Program-made: the position numbers and the translations under genes
Source: Butyrivibrio hungatei
GTDB taxonomy: Bacteria > Bacillota > Clostridia > Lachnospirales > Lachnospiraceae
Assembly: GCF_900101605.1 (NCBI RefSeq)
Contig: NZ_FMUR01000009.1
Span: forward strand, 62,001-126,000
Length of the DNA stretch: 64,000 bases
Direction: 5' to 3'
Notes under the pieces: generated by a model
What the model was told of the DNA's origin: nothing
Database searches by the model: none
The model's input: the letters and a program-made list of their open reading frames with translations, nothing else
Part shown: one piece after another, positions 9,629 to 18,137 of the stretch
Layout: every line of letters begins with the position of its first letter
Position numbering within the stretch: the stretch's first letter is position 1

Positions 9629-10810
9629 TTAAAATCCTTTGAGTCTCAGTTCTTCTACGAGGTTTACATAAAATTCTCTGACATCGAAATCCTTAATATT
9701 TTCGCGGTTAAGGTCTATCATATCGCCGTGAGATATTCCCCTTCTTCCTTTGGGCACAAGCATCCTGAAATCACTGCCCCAGGGAAAAGATTTTTCTCCG
9801 ACGAGTCCGTCATTTTTCCCGTCAAAAAATTTAACGAGAAGATATGACATATTGAGAGGAAATCTTCCCGCAAGCGGCCTTGTCTGAATCGAACCAACAG
9901 ACTGATAGTAAACTTCTTCTCTGTCGGGAAGTTCTTCATTTCGCTTCTCACATGCCTCGTGTGTAAGGTCTGTTACAGCGCCGATAAAATCGGGATCAAC
10001 ATCTCCGAGTGCGGCAGCTCCTGCATTATATGCCTTTGCAACCGCAAGCTTCTGCGCTTCCGGTATCTTTCCAAGAAGGTAATCCGCAAATTCGCATCCT
10101 CTGTGAGGTGTGTTAATGGTTGTAAGAGAAGCCACATCCTCATATGCTCCGCACTTTGATATTGCATATCTCATATCAAGTCCGCCTTTTGAATGAGCTA
10201 TGACATTGACCTTCTCACATCCCGTCTGCGCCTTTATTTCCTTGATACGCTTTGCCAGTTCTTCGCCGCTCTTTTCAACGGTAGCCGCACTGTTGTGCTC
10301 TCCGTAAAAAATAGTCGCGCCGTTATCTATAAGTTCCTGCGGAACTCTTCCCCAGTAATTAAGGTGTTCAAAGTCTCTGAAGAAAACCCCGTGAACCAAC
10401 AGGATGGGATACTTTGTCTTGCATATCTTATCAGCTTTTCTTTCAGCATCTATCTTCATCTTCGCAGATTCAAATCTAACTTCATCATCTGCAGTCTTAA
10501 TGATCTTACCAAGCATAATAAGGTTGAGTATCGGCACCATTCCAAAAAAGATGCCCAGTGCTCTCCATTTAACGCCAAGCTGTCTGCAATTTATGTAAAC
10601 CAGAATTATTCCTATCCAGAAAAGGATCGATTCTACAGTAATTATCAGAAGTATTTTTACGACAAAAATCGATGGATTGTCCCTGAATCCGCTGAACCCA
10701 AACGGACTTTGAAAAAGATCTCTCAAATAATAGCAGGCAAAAGCCAGCGTACTTATCAAGAAAATCTTCAAAATAATGTTACCTATCCTACAGTTGCGAA
10801 TTCTTTTCAT
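9629..10810 (-). CDS. Membrane-anchored alpha/beta hydrolase, lipase-like
   Basis: This protein of about 393 residues has two or three N-terminal membrane helices (about 13-30, 48-72, 83-101) followed by an alpha/beta-hydrolase domain. The domain opens with PILLVHGVFFRD (oxyanion-hole HG) and carries the nucleophile elbow AHSKGG with Ser207. The elbow and the DMRYAIS that follows resemble triacylglycerol lipases and PGAP1-like acyl esterases. I chose the ATG at 10810 because GGGGAT precedes it; a TTG two codons upstream is possible. Substrate is unknown. It stands alone between htpG and the orphan binding protein. Confidence 0.82.
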   Translation of the reverse strand: MKRIRNCRIGNIILKIFLISTLAFACYYLRDLFQSPFGFSGFRDNPSIFVVKILLIITVESILFWIGIILVYINCRQLGVKWRALGIFFGMVPILNLIMLGKIIKTADDEVRFESAKMKIDAERKADKICKTKYPILLVHGVFFRDFEHLNYWGRVPQELIDNGATIFYGEHNSAATVEKSGEELAKRIKEIKAQTGCEKVNVIAHSKGGLDMRYAISKCGAYEDVASLTTINTPHRGCEFADYLLGKIPEAQKLAVAKAYNAGAAALGDVDPDFIGAVTDLTHEACEKRNEELPDREEVYYQSVGSIQTRPLAGRFPLNMSYLLVKFFDGKNDGLVGEKSFPWGSDFRMLVPKGRRGISHGDMIDLNRENIKDFDVREFYVNLVEELRLKGF

Positions 10811-10832
10811 ATGCAATCCCCATTATAATTCA

Positions 10833-10864
10833 TGCACTGTCTATGACTTAGCATAAACAGTGCA
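10833..10864. repeat. Inverted repeat between htpG and the lipase-like gene
   Basis: The sequence TGCACTGTcTATG, 6 loop bases, CATAaACAGTGCA forms a 13-base-arm hairpin with one mismatch. It begins 25 bases past the htpG stop and ends 23 bases before the hydrolase start. There is no T-run on the minus strand, so it is a weak terminator candidate; a TATAAT box (10822-10827, minus) between it and the hydrolase ATG suggests it may instead be an operator for that gene. Confidence 0.5.
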
Positions 10865-10888
10865 TCAAACCTTAAACCATCAACATTA

Positions 10889-12964
10889 TTATTTAGCAAG
10901 AATCAACATGATCTCATTGCTTCTCTCAACAAACTTAGTCATTGACTCGGCGTCAAGAGGCGCATTCTGGATCCTTGCAAGATCATAGAGCTGTTCACAG
11001 ATCATCTCTGTATTCTTCTCATCCTTATTGTCCATCACATACTGAACAAGAGGATGATTTGCATTAAGAATAAGTGTCTGACCTTCCGATGCGCCGAAAT
11101 CTCCCATGGACATTCCGTTCATTGCATACATCTTCATCATATCGGCAAGACGTCTTGATTCCTCAGAAACAGTAAGCATTGAAGACATTTTCTTATCCTT
11201 AAGCTTTTCAAGCTTAACAACAAGCTTATCATTCTTAAGAGCTTTCTTGAGCTTTTCAGAAATCTCTTTTTCCTTCTCTTCAAGCTCTTTTGCAGCTTTC
11301 TTGGATGTCTTACTCTTAAATGTATCTGTAAGATCGGCATCGATTCTCTTAAAGCTGATTCCCTCATTCTTGCTCTCAAGCTGCTGCATGAAAGGAGTAT
11401 CGATGTTGTGCTTCATTACGAAAGCTTCCATCTTCTGAGCCTTGAACATCTTGATGTACTGGCTCTGCTGCTGCTCATCTGTTACGTAGTAGATGATACG
11501 AGGCTCTTTTTCCTCTTTCTCATCCTTCTTGTCTTCGGACTTATCGTCAACAACTTCTGCTTCAACCTTATTTCCGTTTTCATCCACAGCTTCCTCTTTC
11601 TTAGCCTCTTCTTCAGCCTCTTTGTTGATCTGAAGAGCTTCGGGAAGTGTGAGATACTTACCGTCAAGGTTCTTAAAGAGGATGTAATCGTTCATCTTCT
11701 CGCAGAACTTGTCATCCTTAAGGCAACCGTATTTGATGAATGGGCTGATATCATCCCAGTATTTGTCATAGTTTTCTTTATCTGTCTTGCAAAGTCCGGC
11801 AAGCTTCTCAGCAACCTTCTTGCTGATATACTCTGAGATCTTCTTTACAAATCCGTCGTTCTGAAGCGCACTTCTTGAAACGTTCAAAGGAAGATCGGGA
11901 CAATCGATAACACCCTTTAAGAGCATAAGGTACTCAGGGATAACTTCCTTGATATTGTCGGCGATAAATACCTGATTATTGTAAAGCTTTATAGTTCCCT
12001 CAATTGACTCAAACTCCATGTTGATCTTAGGGAAGTAAAGAATTCCCTTTAAGTTAAACGGATAGTCCATATTGAGGTGAATCCAGAAAAGAGGCTCCTT
12101 ATAATCGCGGAACACCTTTCTGTAGAACTCAAGATACTCCTCATTTGTACAATCCTTGGGAGTCTTAGCCCAAAGGGGATGTGTATCGTTAAGAAGCTGA
12201 GGTCTTCTCTTAATCTTGTACTCGAGCTCAGGCTCTTTGTCCTCGCCCTCTTTCTTCTCGGGATGTACTTCTTCTATCACAACATCCGAATCAAGCTTCT
12301 CGCTTGCCTTGATTGTCTCGGTACCTTCTTCGTTCTCTCTTGAAAGATAAATGTCATAAGGCATGAATGAGCAGTATTTTTCTATAACTTCTCTTGCCTT
12401 GTACTCATTGCAGAACTCAAGGCAGTCATCCGACAGATGTAAGGTAATTGTAGTTCCTACTTCTTTCTTCTCACCGTCAGACATCTCAAAGTCAGAACCG
12501 CCGTCGCATGTCCAGTGAACAGAAGCTGCATCCGACTTGTATGAAAGAGTATCTATATCAACAGAATCTGATACCATGAATGTTGAATAAAAACCAAGTC
12601 CGAAATGTCCGATAATCTGATCGGCATTTGCCTTATCTTTATACTTATTAAGGAAATCGGTTGCTCCCGAAAAAGCCACCTGATTGATATACTCTTCAAC
12701 TTCCTCGGCTGTCATACCGATTCCGTTATCCGTAATCTTAATAGTCTTATCTTTATCATTGAGCACCACATCAACACGGGGCTTAAAACCTTCAGGAAGT
12801 TCATATTCGCCCATCATATCCATCTTGCGGATCTTCGTAACCGCATCGCAGGCATTTGAAATTACTTCCCTGTAAAAAATGTCATGATCCGAATAAAGCC
12901 ATTTCTTTATTATCGGAAACATATTCTCGCTATTGATTGAAAGATTACCTTTTTTTGAAGCCAT
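10889..12964 (-). CDS. htpG: Chaperone protein HtpG (Hsp90 family)
   Basis: This 691-residue ATP-dependent cytosolic chaperone shows the GHKL ATPase N-domain: FYREVISNACDAVTKI (E and N of the nucleotide box), DNGIGM and later GHFGLGFYSTFMV. Middle and C-terminal dimer domains follow. The ATG at 12964 has AAAGGAG eight bases upstream, whereas an in-frame GTG at 12973 overlaps that ribosome site, so the ATG is preferred. The protein is longer than the usual 610-640 residues because of two acidic Lys/Glu-rich segments, one near 225-250 and one near 455-500 (KKEEAVDENGNKVEAEVVDD). Control is probably through HrcA at the CIRCE element upstream. Confidence 0.97.
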   Translation of the reverse strand: MASKKGNLSINSENMFPIIKKWLYSDHDIFYREVISNACDAVTKIRKMDMMGEYELPEGFKPRVDVVLNDKDKTIKITDNGIGMTAEEVEEYINQVAFSGATDFLNKYKDKANADQIIGHFGLGFYSTFMVSDSVDIDTLSYKSDAASVHWTCDGGSDFEMSDGEKKEVGTTITLHLSDDCLEFCNEYKAREVIEKYCSFMPYDIYLSRENEEGTETIKASEKLDSDVVIEEVHPEKKEGEDKEPELEYKIKRRPQLLNDTHPLWAKTPKDCTNEEYLEFYRKVFRDYKEPLFWIHLNMDYPFNLKGILYFPKINMEFESIEGTIKLYNNQVFIADNIKEVIPEYLMLLKGVIDCPDLPLNVSRSALQNDGFVKKISEYISKKVAEKLAGLCKTDKENYDKYWDDISPFIKYGCLKDDKFCEKMNDYILFKNLDGKYLTLPEALQINKEAEEEAKKEEAVDENGNKVEAEVVDDKSEDKKDEKEEKEPRIIYYVTDEQQQSQYIKMFKAQKMEAFVMKHNIDTPFMQQLESKNEGISFKRIDADLTDTFKSKTSKKAAKELEEKEKEISEKLKKALKNDKLVVKLEKLKDKKMSSMLTVSEESRRLADMMKMYAMNGMSMGDFGASEGQTLILNANHPLVQYVMDNKDEKNTEMICEQLYDLARIQNAPLDAESMTKFVERSNEIMLILAK

Positions 12965-13031
12965 AACTCTCACTCCTTTGCATCATTTCAGTATAAGTAC
13001 GGATCCTGTCACCCATCACCGTACAAATAAA

Positions 13032-13060
13032 AGTTTAATTCCCTAAACCACAAAAGTCAA
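13032..13060 (-). promoter_or_regulatory. htpG promoter
   Basis: On the minus strand TTGACT (13055-13060) and TAAACT (13032-13037) are exactly 17 bases apart. The predicted transcript would have a leader of about 60 bases before the htpG ATG. It lies 7 bases downstream of the CIRCE element. Confidence 0.7.
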
Positions 13061-13067
13061 TAAAAAA

Positions 13068-13094
13068 TTAGCACTCACCTCGTTTGAGTGCTAG
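13068..13094 (-). promoter_or_regulatory. CIRCE element (HrcA operator)
   Basis: TTAGCACTC-N9-GAGTGCTAG matches the CIRCE consensus TTAGCACTC-N9-GAGTGCTAA in 17 of 18 arm positions and in the exact 9-base spacing. CIRCE is the binding site of the heat-shock repressor HrcA, normally found at groE and dnaK operons. Here it is 7 bases upstream of the htpG -35 box, making htpG a likely HrcA-regulon member. hrcA itself is not in the window. Confidence 0.92.
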
Positions 13095-13101
13095 CAAAAC
13101 A

Positions 13102-13604
13102 CATCGGTTCACTTTCATGGAATTTACCGCCCACCACAGGGGAAAGCCGCACCGATGCATAGATGAGCTACTCCTTCGCTTGGTTTCATTGGCATCAAAA
13201 TCTGCTATGAAATTCTAACGGCTCAAAAACTCCATTCGGTTCTACGGAAAAAAATGGGGCTATGGATGTATATTTTTTGCACATTTATCACTATAGCCAC
13301 ATTTTGTGATGTTCCAAAAAACGTTTTTCAAGCGCATGTGAGGCGTTTATAGCCGACACATGCGCATTGAAAGAAAAACGTTCGGAACATCATTAAAAAT
13401 GTGAGCTTTAGTGATAGTGCAAATAAATACATCCATAGTCCCTGTTTTTACGTGAACCGAATGTCAGACAATGAGCCTAAACCAGAATTTCATAGCAGAT
13501 TTTGGTGCCTCATGAAAACCTAAGCTCTTTCACAAAGCTCAGCTATGCATCTGTTCGGCTTTCTCCCTGTGGTGGGCGGTAAATTCCAACGTTGTGAACG
13601 ATGC
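13102..13604. repeat. 503-bp imperfect palindrome (foldback/MITE-like element)
   Basis: Nearly the whole interval between CIRCE and the response-regulator stop is one long inverted repeat centred at 13348-13349. The outermost match is CATCG(G)TTCAC. The strong part begins at 13118 (TGGAATTTACCGCCCACCAC) and its mirror ends at 13588. Further matching blocks along the arms include CAAAATCTGCTATGAAATTC, CTATGGATGTAT, TATCACTA, GATGTTCC and, at the centre, GCGCATGTG/CACATGCGC. Between the blocks the arms have diverged by substitutions and small indels; by eye about three quarters of positions match. No open frame, no transposase and no clear target-site duplication was found. It could be a MITE or a structured RNA. 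Confidence 0.85.
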
Positions 13605-13620
13605 AAATGTTTGCTATTGT

Positions 13621-14382
13621 TTATTCGTATTTGGATGCAACGTACTCTGAGTAGCTCATTCCCGCATATTTCTTAAAGCAGCGGCTGAAATAATTGGGAT
13701 CGGGGATACCGACTTCGGCGGCAGCCTGATACATCTTTACATTTCCTCCCGCGATCTGCATGGCTTTTTTCATGCGAAGATTTGTCAGGTATTCGATGAA
13801 ATTGCTCCCCGTCTCCTGCTTGAATTTTCTCGAGAGGTAACTTGCGCTAAAGCCGAAGTGCTGTGCTATGTAAGCAAGGTTCAACTTGGAATCCGCAAAG
13901 TTGTCCTCTACATATTTTTTTATCAGTTCGGTTGTATTGCTCTCATCCACAGCCGGTGCAACGTGCTCGCTCTTTTGCTCCTCCCAGGTGTCACTTGATG
14001 CATCAAGCATCTTTTTTACCCTCTCAAGAACCTTTGTGATCTCCGTTCTGACCATAGGCTTTAGCATATAGTCAAAAACCGGAAGACTTACGCATTTCCT
14101 TGCATATTCAAACTGGTTGATCGCAGTCATTATTATTATTACAAGATTCGGATATCGCCCTGTCGCGGTCTGGGTAAATTCAATGCCGTCCATAAAAGGC
14201 ATCGAAATATCCACAAATGCTATATCAGGCTTCAGATCGTCAATAACATTTATGGCTTCTATGCCGCTTGCCGCTTCTCCGACAACTTCCATGCCCAGCT
14301 CTCCCCAATTTATCGCTGCGCGCATGAGCTTCCGAGCCGACTCCTCATCGTCTATTATCATAACCCTATAATTTCTGTCCAT
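13621..14382 (-). CDS. Response regulator, AraC-type output (YesN-like)
   Basis: This 253-residue protein has an N-terminal receiver domain (about 5-120) with acidic pair DD at 11-12 and phospho-acceptor Asp58 (AFVDISMPFMDG), then a linker, then two helix-turn-helix units of the AraC type (about 150-250, LAYIAQHFGFSASYLSRKFK and GIPDPNYFSRCFKKYAGMSY). Its start overlaps the end of the kinase gene by 17 bases, so the pair is translationally coupled. By family logic it is phosphorylated by the kinase at 14366-16147 and controls the adjacent sugar transporter operon. Confidence 0.95.
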   Translation of the reverse strand: MDRNYRVMIIDDEESARKLMRAAINWGELGMEVVGEAASGIEAINVIDDLKPDIAFVDISMPFMDGIEFTQTATGRYPNLVIIIMTAINQFEYARKCVSLPVFDYMLKPMVRTEITKVLERVKKMLDASSDTWEEQKSEHVAPAVDESNTTELIKKYVEDNFADSKLNLAYIAQHFGFSASYLSRKFKQETGSNFIEYLTNLRMKKAMQIAGGNVKMYQAAAEVGIPDPNYFSRCFKKYAGMSYSEYVASKYE

Positions 14383-16147
14383 CGCCTACGCCCCTTATTG
14401 CCATTTCTTCCGAAATAATAAACTCTATCTCAGTGTATTCCCCTACTTCACTGTCAATCCTGACAACATCGTTACTTCCGCAATAAATCCTGATCCTTTC
14501 GATGGTTCCCCAAAGTCCGAAACTCTCGCCCTCGATCTCTCCTTTAAAATTCCTGTCCGAGTGAAGAATCTTGTCGATCTGTTCCTGTGTCATTCCGACA
14601 CCGGTGTCACGAACTTTCAGATGAAGAAAACCATCTTCAAGCTTAGAACTTATTTTTATACTTCCCTTCTCTCCTTTCATTCTGATACCGTGATATATAC
14701 TATTTTCCACAAGCGGCTGAAGTATCAGCTTGGGAAGAATGAACTTCCCCGTCTTTTCATCTATATCATACTCATCTTCGAATATGTCTCCGTAGCGGAG
14801 CTTTTGAAGCGCCAGATAATCTTTTACAATCTGCACCTCTCTTGAAAGAGGTATGACTCTGTCTCCCTTGCTTAAAAAATTTCTGTAAAAGCTTCCGAGT
14901 ATCTCAAGTGAATCGTGAACCTTCACCGCTCCCGCATCAAGTGCAAGAAAACCTATAGTCTCAAGTGAATTGTACAAAAAATGCGGTTTTATCTGTTCCT
15001 GTAAGACTCGCATCTCAGCTCTCTGAAGAGTTTTTTCCTTTTCGATCAAAGTCGCGATAAGCTCATTGACGTGATCGATAAGATTGTTGTAATCGTCCTT
15101 AAGCATATCAAGCTCGCTTGAAGGCATCTCTATATCAATCGTCTTAAGGTTTCCGGTCCTCTTATTTTTTTCCATTGACTCGGAGAGCTTATATATGGGA
15201 TCAGTTATATCCGTCTTGATAAAAAGTCCCATATGAATCGCCAGAACAACAAACACGAGCAAAAGCACCATCAAAACATACAAGATTCCATACGGTATAC
15301 CTTCCGTTCCGTACTTTGATACCCTGATTATCACGATCGGATAATTGTCGACGCTGCACGCCGATAAAAGCATACGCTTGTTGGCGACTTTGATATTTTT
15401 ATTCTTTATCCCTCCGACTGCAAAACCTGGGCTGTAATAATTCAAATATTCTTCATTTCCTGCAATAAAACTGCCATCCGAACCAAGAATACAGATATTG
15501 TCATAACGAAGCTGATTTAGCATATCCTGAAAGACATTTGACGATATGTTCATCATCATTATTCCGATACACTTCTGGGAATTTATGTCATTTATCGCTC
15601 TCTCAATCGTAACCAGGGGCTTATCATCGATTCTCCTTGCAACACCTCCGCAATTCAAGGTGACTATGGCTCTTCCTTCATTGGAATATATGGCCTCTCT
15701 CCACTCCCCTGAATTCATAAGGTCTTGATCGTACTTATATGAGATTCTGTTGGTTGAGACCATTTTTTTATCTTCTCTGAATGCCATGACAGAATCCACC
15801 CCTTCTGCCGCATTCAATATATCCATCATCCCGTATCTGGCATCATTTGTCATGTTGTCATCAACGGCATTTATATCCGCTTTAAGAAATGTCACGAGCC
15901 TTCTGTCTGTTATAACAAGCCTCGAAACATCCATATAATTTTTCAGATCGGAACTTATATTGTTTGAAAGAGCTTTTATCACACTTTCCGATTCTCTTGC
16001 AACATATGCTCTACGCTCTTTTTCAGTAATGATATAAGTCGATATCAAAAAAGACACAAAAACTATCATTACAATTCCAATCAAGGTGCTTCTGAAACTT
16101 GATGAAAGCGTAGTCTTTTTATTTTTATCCCCAATCTGATCGATCAT
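14366..16147 (-). CDS. Sensor histidine kinase, YesM type
   Basis: This kinase of 593 residues has membrane helices at about 22-40 and 287-308 flanking an extracellular Cache-like sensor. It is followed by a HAMP-like segment, the His_kinase region with phospho-acceptor His389 (EQIKPHFLYNSLE) and a GHKL ATPase (LVENSIYHGIRMKG, DTGVGM, GLWGTIERI). The ATG at 16147 follows AGGGGAAG at good spacing and is preferred over an upstream start at 16204. It is coupled to the AraC-type regulator and lies downstream of the sugar transporter genes, the common YesM/YesN arrangement in carbohydrate loci. Confidence 0.94.
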   Translation of the reverse strand: MIDQIGDKNKKTTLSSSFRSTLIGIVMIVFVSFLISTYIITEKERRAYVARESESVIKALSNNISSDLKNYMDVSRLVITDRRLVTFLKADINAVDDNMTNDARYGMMDILNAAEGVDSVMAFREDKKMVSTNRISYKYDQDLMNSGEWREAIYSNEGRAIVTLNCGGVARRIDDKPLVTIERAINDINSQKCIGIMMMNISSNVFQDMLNQLRYDNICILGSDGSFIAGNEEYLNYYSPGFAVGGIKNKNIKVANKRMLLSACSVDNYPIVIIRVSKYGTEGIPYGILYVLMVLLLVFVVLAIHMGLFIKTDITDPIYKLSESMEKNKRTGNLKTIDIEMPSSELDMLKDDYNNLIDHVNELIATLIEKEKTLQRAEMRVLQEQIKPHFLYNSLETIGFLALDAGAVKVHDSLEILGSFYRNFLSKGDRVIPLSREVQIVKDYLALQKLRYGDIFEDEYDIDEKTGKFILPKLILQPLVENSIYHGIRMKGEKGSIKISSKLEDGFLHLKVRDTGVGMTQEQIDKILHSDRNFKGEIEGESFGLWGTIERIRIYCGSNDVVRIDSEVGEYTEIEFIISEEMAIRGVGDGQKL

Positions 16148-16222
16148 CTTCTTCCCCTGTTGAAAAGTAAAAATATCAATAACCGTTCTATAAAAAGATA
16201 CCATTTTTTCCTACTATTCGCA

Positions 16223-16259
16223 AAATACAAAAGACCCGGCAATAAATGTATGCCGAGTC
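16223..16259 (-). terminator. Terminator between permease operon and kinase gene
   Basis: GACTCGGCA and TGCCGGGTC pair over 9 bases (one G-T wobble) around a 9-base loop, followed on the minus strand by TTTTGTATTTT. It lies 31 bases past the stop of the second permease and ahead of the kinase gene, so kinase expression is probably partly uncoupled from the transporter. Confidence 0.8.
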
Positions 16260-16290
16260 TCTATATTCAATATTCAATTATAAACCAACA

Positions 16291-17118
16291 TCAACCCTTA
16301 ACCGCTCCGGCAATAAAGCTGTCCTGAATCTTTCTGCTTAAGAATACATAAGCAATAAGAGTCGGAAATGTTGCTATTACGAGAGCCGCACCGATCGGGC
16401 CCCAATCAGTCGTGTATGCACCCGACAAAGCCTTAATACCTACAGGCAATGTTCTGTGCTTCTGATCTGAAATGAATACGTTGGCAAACATGAACTCGTT
16501 CCAGCACTGAAGGTATGCATAGATACCTACTGTTGAAAGAGCGGGCTTCATAAGCGGCATAATAATCTTAAAGAATGTTCCAAAAAGACCGCATCCGTCA
16601 ATTATCGCAGCTTCATCAAGGTCATACGGAATATCTACCATGAATCCCGTACAAATAAGAATTGACATTGAAAGTGTAAAAGCTGAGTAAGGAACAATAA
16701 GTGTTGAATACTTATTGAGCCAGTGAAGCTTTGAAAGCACTACATATACAGGTACGATCGAAGCCTGAAGCGGGATTGTAAGTCCAAGCATAAAGAATGC
16801 ATTTGTGAGCTTACTGAGTCTCCATTTAATACGTGTAAGTGCATATGTTGCCATCATAGCGGCAATAATTGAAATACCAATTGAAACCACTGTAACAAGT
16901 AAACTGTTAAAAAAGTACAGTGCCATATTACCGGTTCCCAAAGCTGAGCTATAGTTGGACCACAACCAATGCTGTGGAAGTCCGATAATATTTGCTCCGA
17001 AAATTTCGTCATTTCCCTTAAGAGAGAAAGTAAACATGAAATATATCGGGAATAAATTGATTATCGACCAGATAACCAAAAGTATATATACAAATGTTTT
17101 TTTCTTTCCTACCATCAT
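16291..17118 (-). CDS. Carbohydrate ABC transporter permease, MalG type
   Basis: This 275-residue integral membrane subunit has about six helices and the cytoplasmic EAA loop (DLDEAAIIDGCGLFGTFFKI) that docks the ATPase. The C-terminus DSFIAGAVKG is typical of MalG/UgpE-type permeases. Its start codon overlaps the preceding permease stop by one base (TAATG), so the two are coupled. It works with the permease at 17118-18032 and the binding protein at 18138-19508. No ATPase gene is present, so a shared MsmK-like ATPase encoded elsewhere is expected. Confidence 0.96.
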   Translation of the reverse strand: MMVGKKKTFVYILLVIWSIINLFPIYFMFTFSLKGNDEIFGANIIGLPQHWLWSNYSSALGTGNMALYFFNSLLVTVVSIGISIIAAMMATYALTRIKWRLSKLTNAFFMLGLTIPLQASIVPVYVVLSKLHWLNKYSTLIVPYSAFTLSMSILICTGFMVDIPYDLDEAAIIDGCGLFGTFFKIIMPLMKPALSTVGIYAYLQCWNEFMFANVFISDQKHRTLPVGIKALSGAYTTDWGPIGAALVIATFPTLIAYVFLSRKIQDSFIAGAVKG

Positions 17119-18032
17119 TAATTATCCTTTTCCTTAAATGCAGCACTAATTAGTAACGCAAAAGCGAAGCACAGAGCAATAAGCATCACAGAGATCGTAC
17201 TTCCCATTCCGTATCTGTTTCTCAAGAACAACATGTACTCGAGCAATGTACTCGGAACTTCTGTTGTCTGATAAGGGCCTCCGTCGGTCAAGATACGAAC
17301 AAGGTCGTATGTCTTAAGTGAACCTGTCACCGCAAAGATAACACTGACTCTGATGATAGGCTTAATGATCGGGATAACAATGAATCTGTCTGTCTGCCAC
17401 TTAGTTGCACCGTCAATCATTGCGGCCTCTCTAAGATCGGGTGAAACACCCTTAACTCCGGCATACATAAGAAGCATGTGATATCCGACATACTGCCATA
17501 TTGTAGGAACTACAATACTTCCAAGTGCAGTCTTTGGATCGCCGACCCAAATATGCTTCAGACTTCCCAAATGAATTGCTTCAAGGAATCTGTTCAAGAT
17601 ACCGTAATCGGGGTTGTAGATCTTAAGCCAAAGCTGACCTATAACAACCGTTGAAATAAGCACGGGCATGAAGAAAACTGTAAGGTAGAAACGCTCGCCC
17701 TTCGGCTTTCTTCCAAGTATAAGCGCAAGCAATAATGCAAGCGGTAACTGTATAAATACTGAAAATAGTGCCAATATAAGTGAGTTCTTCAATGAGATCA
17801 TAAATTTAATGGATCCGTTGGTGAACAGCTCTTTATAATTGGCTAATCCTATGAATGTTCCATCGGTAAACCCATTCCAGTCATATAAACTTTTATACAA
17901 AGAAACTAAAATGGGAGCAATTAAAATACTAACGAATAAAAGTAATCCGGGAAGCAGAAATACAAAGACTGCCAGCCCTTTTTTCAACTCCTTATTCCTC
18001 TTCTGTTTTAACGCACTCTTATCTCTTTCCAT
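17118..18032 (-). CDS. Carbohydrate ABC transporter permease, MalF type
   Basis: This 304-residue inner-membrane permease has six helices and an EAA loop reading DLREAAMIDGATKWQTDRFI. The pattern PGLLLFVSILIAPILVSLYKS near the N-terminus and FNTFDLV-like SLKTYDLVRILTDGGPY near residue 240 are characteristic of MalF/UgpA/LacF proteins that import sugars. It is separated from the binding-protein gene by a strong hairpin (18058-18097) that could lower permease expression relative to the binding protein. Confidence 0.96.
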   Translation of the reverse strand: MERDKSALKQKRNKELKKGLAVFVFLLPGLLLFVSILIAPILVSLYKSLYDWNGFTDGTFIGLANYKELFTNGSIKFMISLKNSLILALFSVFIQLPLALLLALILGRKPKGERFYLTVFFMPVLISTVVIGQLWLKIYNPDYGILNRFLEAIHLGSLKHIWVGDPKTALGSIVVPTIWQYVGYHMLLMYAGVKGVSPDLREAAMIDGATKWQTDRFIVIPIIKPIIRVSVIFAVTGSLKTYDLVRILTDGGPYQTTEVPSTLLEYMLFLRNRYGMGSTISVMLIALCFAFALLISAAFKEKDN

Positions 18033-18057
18033 ACAAAATAACCTTCCAATAAAATAC

Positions 18058-18097
18058 GGTTCTTCCTATGCTTCCCATTGGAAGCACAGGAAGAACC
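18058..18097 (-). terminator. Strong intra-operon hairpin between binding protein and permeases
   Basis: An 18-base stem, GGTTCTTCCTGTGCTTCC with GGAAGCATAGGAAGAACC on the minus strand (two non-Watson-Crick or mismatched positions at most), has a 4-base loop and is followed by GTATTTTATT. It sits between the binding-protein stop (18138) and the first permease start (18032). In sugar ABC operons such hairpins act as partial terminators or 3' stabilisers that keep binding protein in excess. Confidence 0.8.
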
Positions 18098-18137
18098 AAA
18101 ATAAAATCATTTTAGATTTACAATATCTGTAAAGGAA

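Noticed and set aside
11408..11836. 142-codon plus-strand frame inside htpG
   Set aside because: It is antisense to the acidic, lysine-rich part of htpG and has no initiation signal.
13102..13604. Complete insertion sequence
   Set aside because: No transposase frame is present and the palindrome occupies the whole interval.
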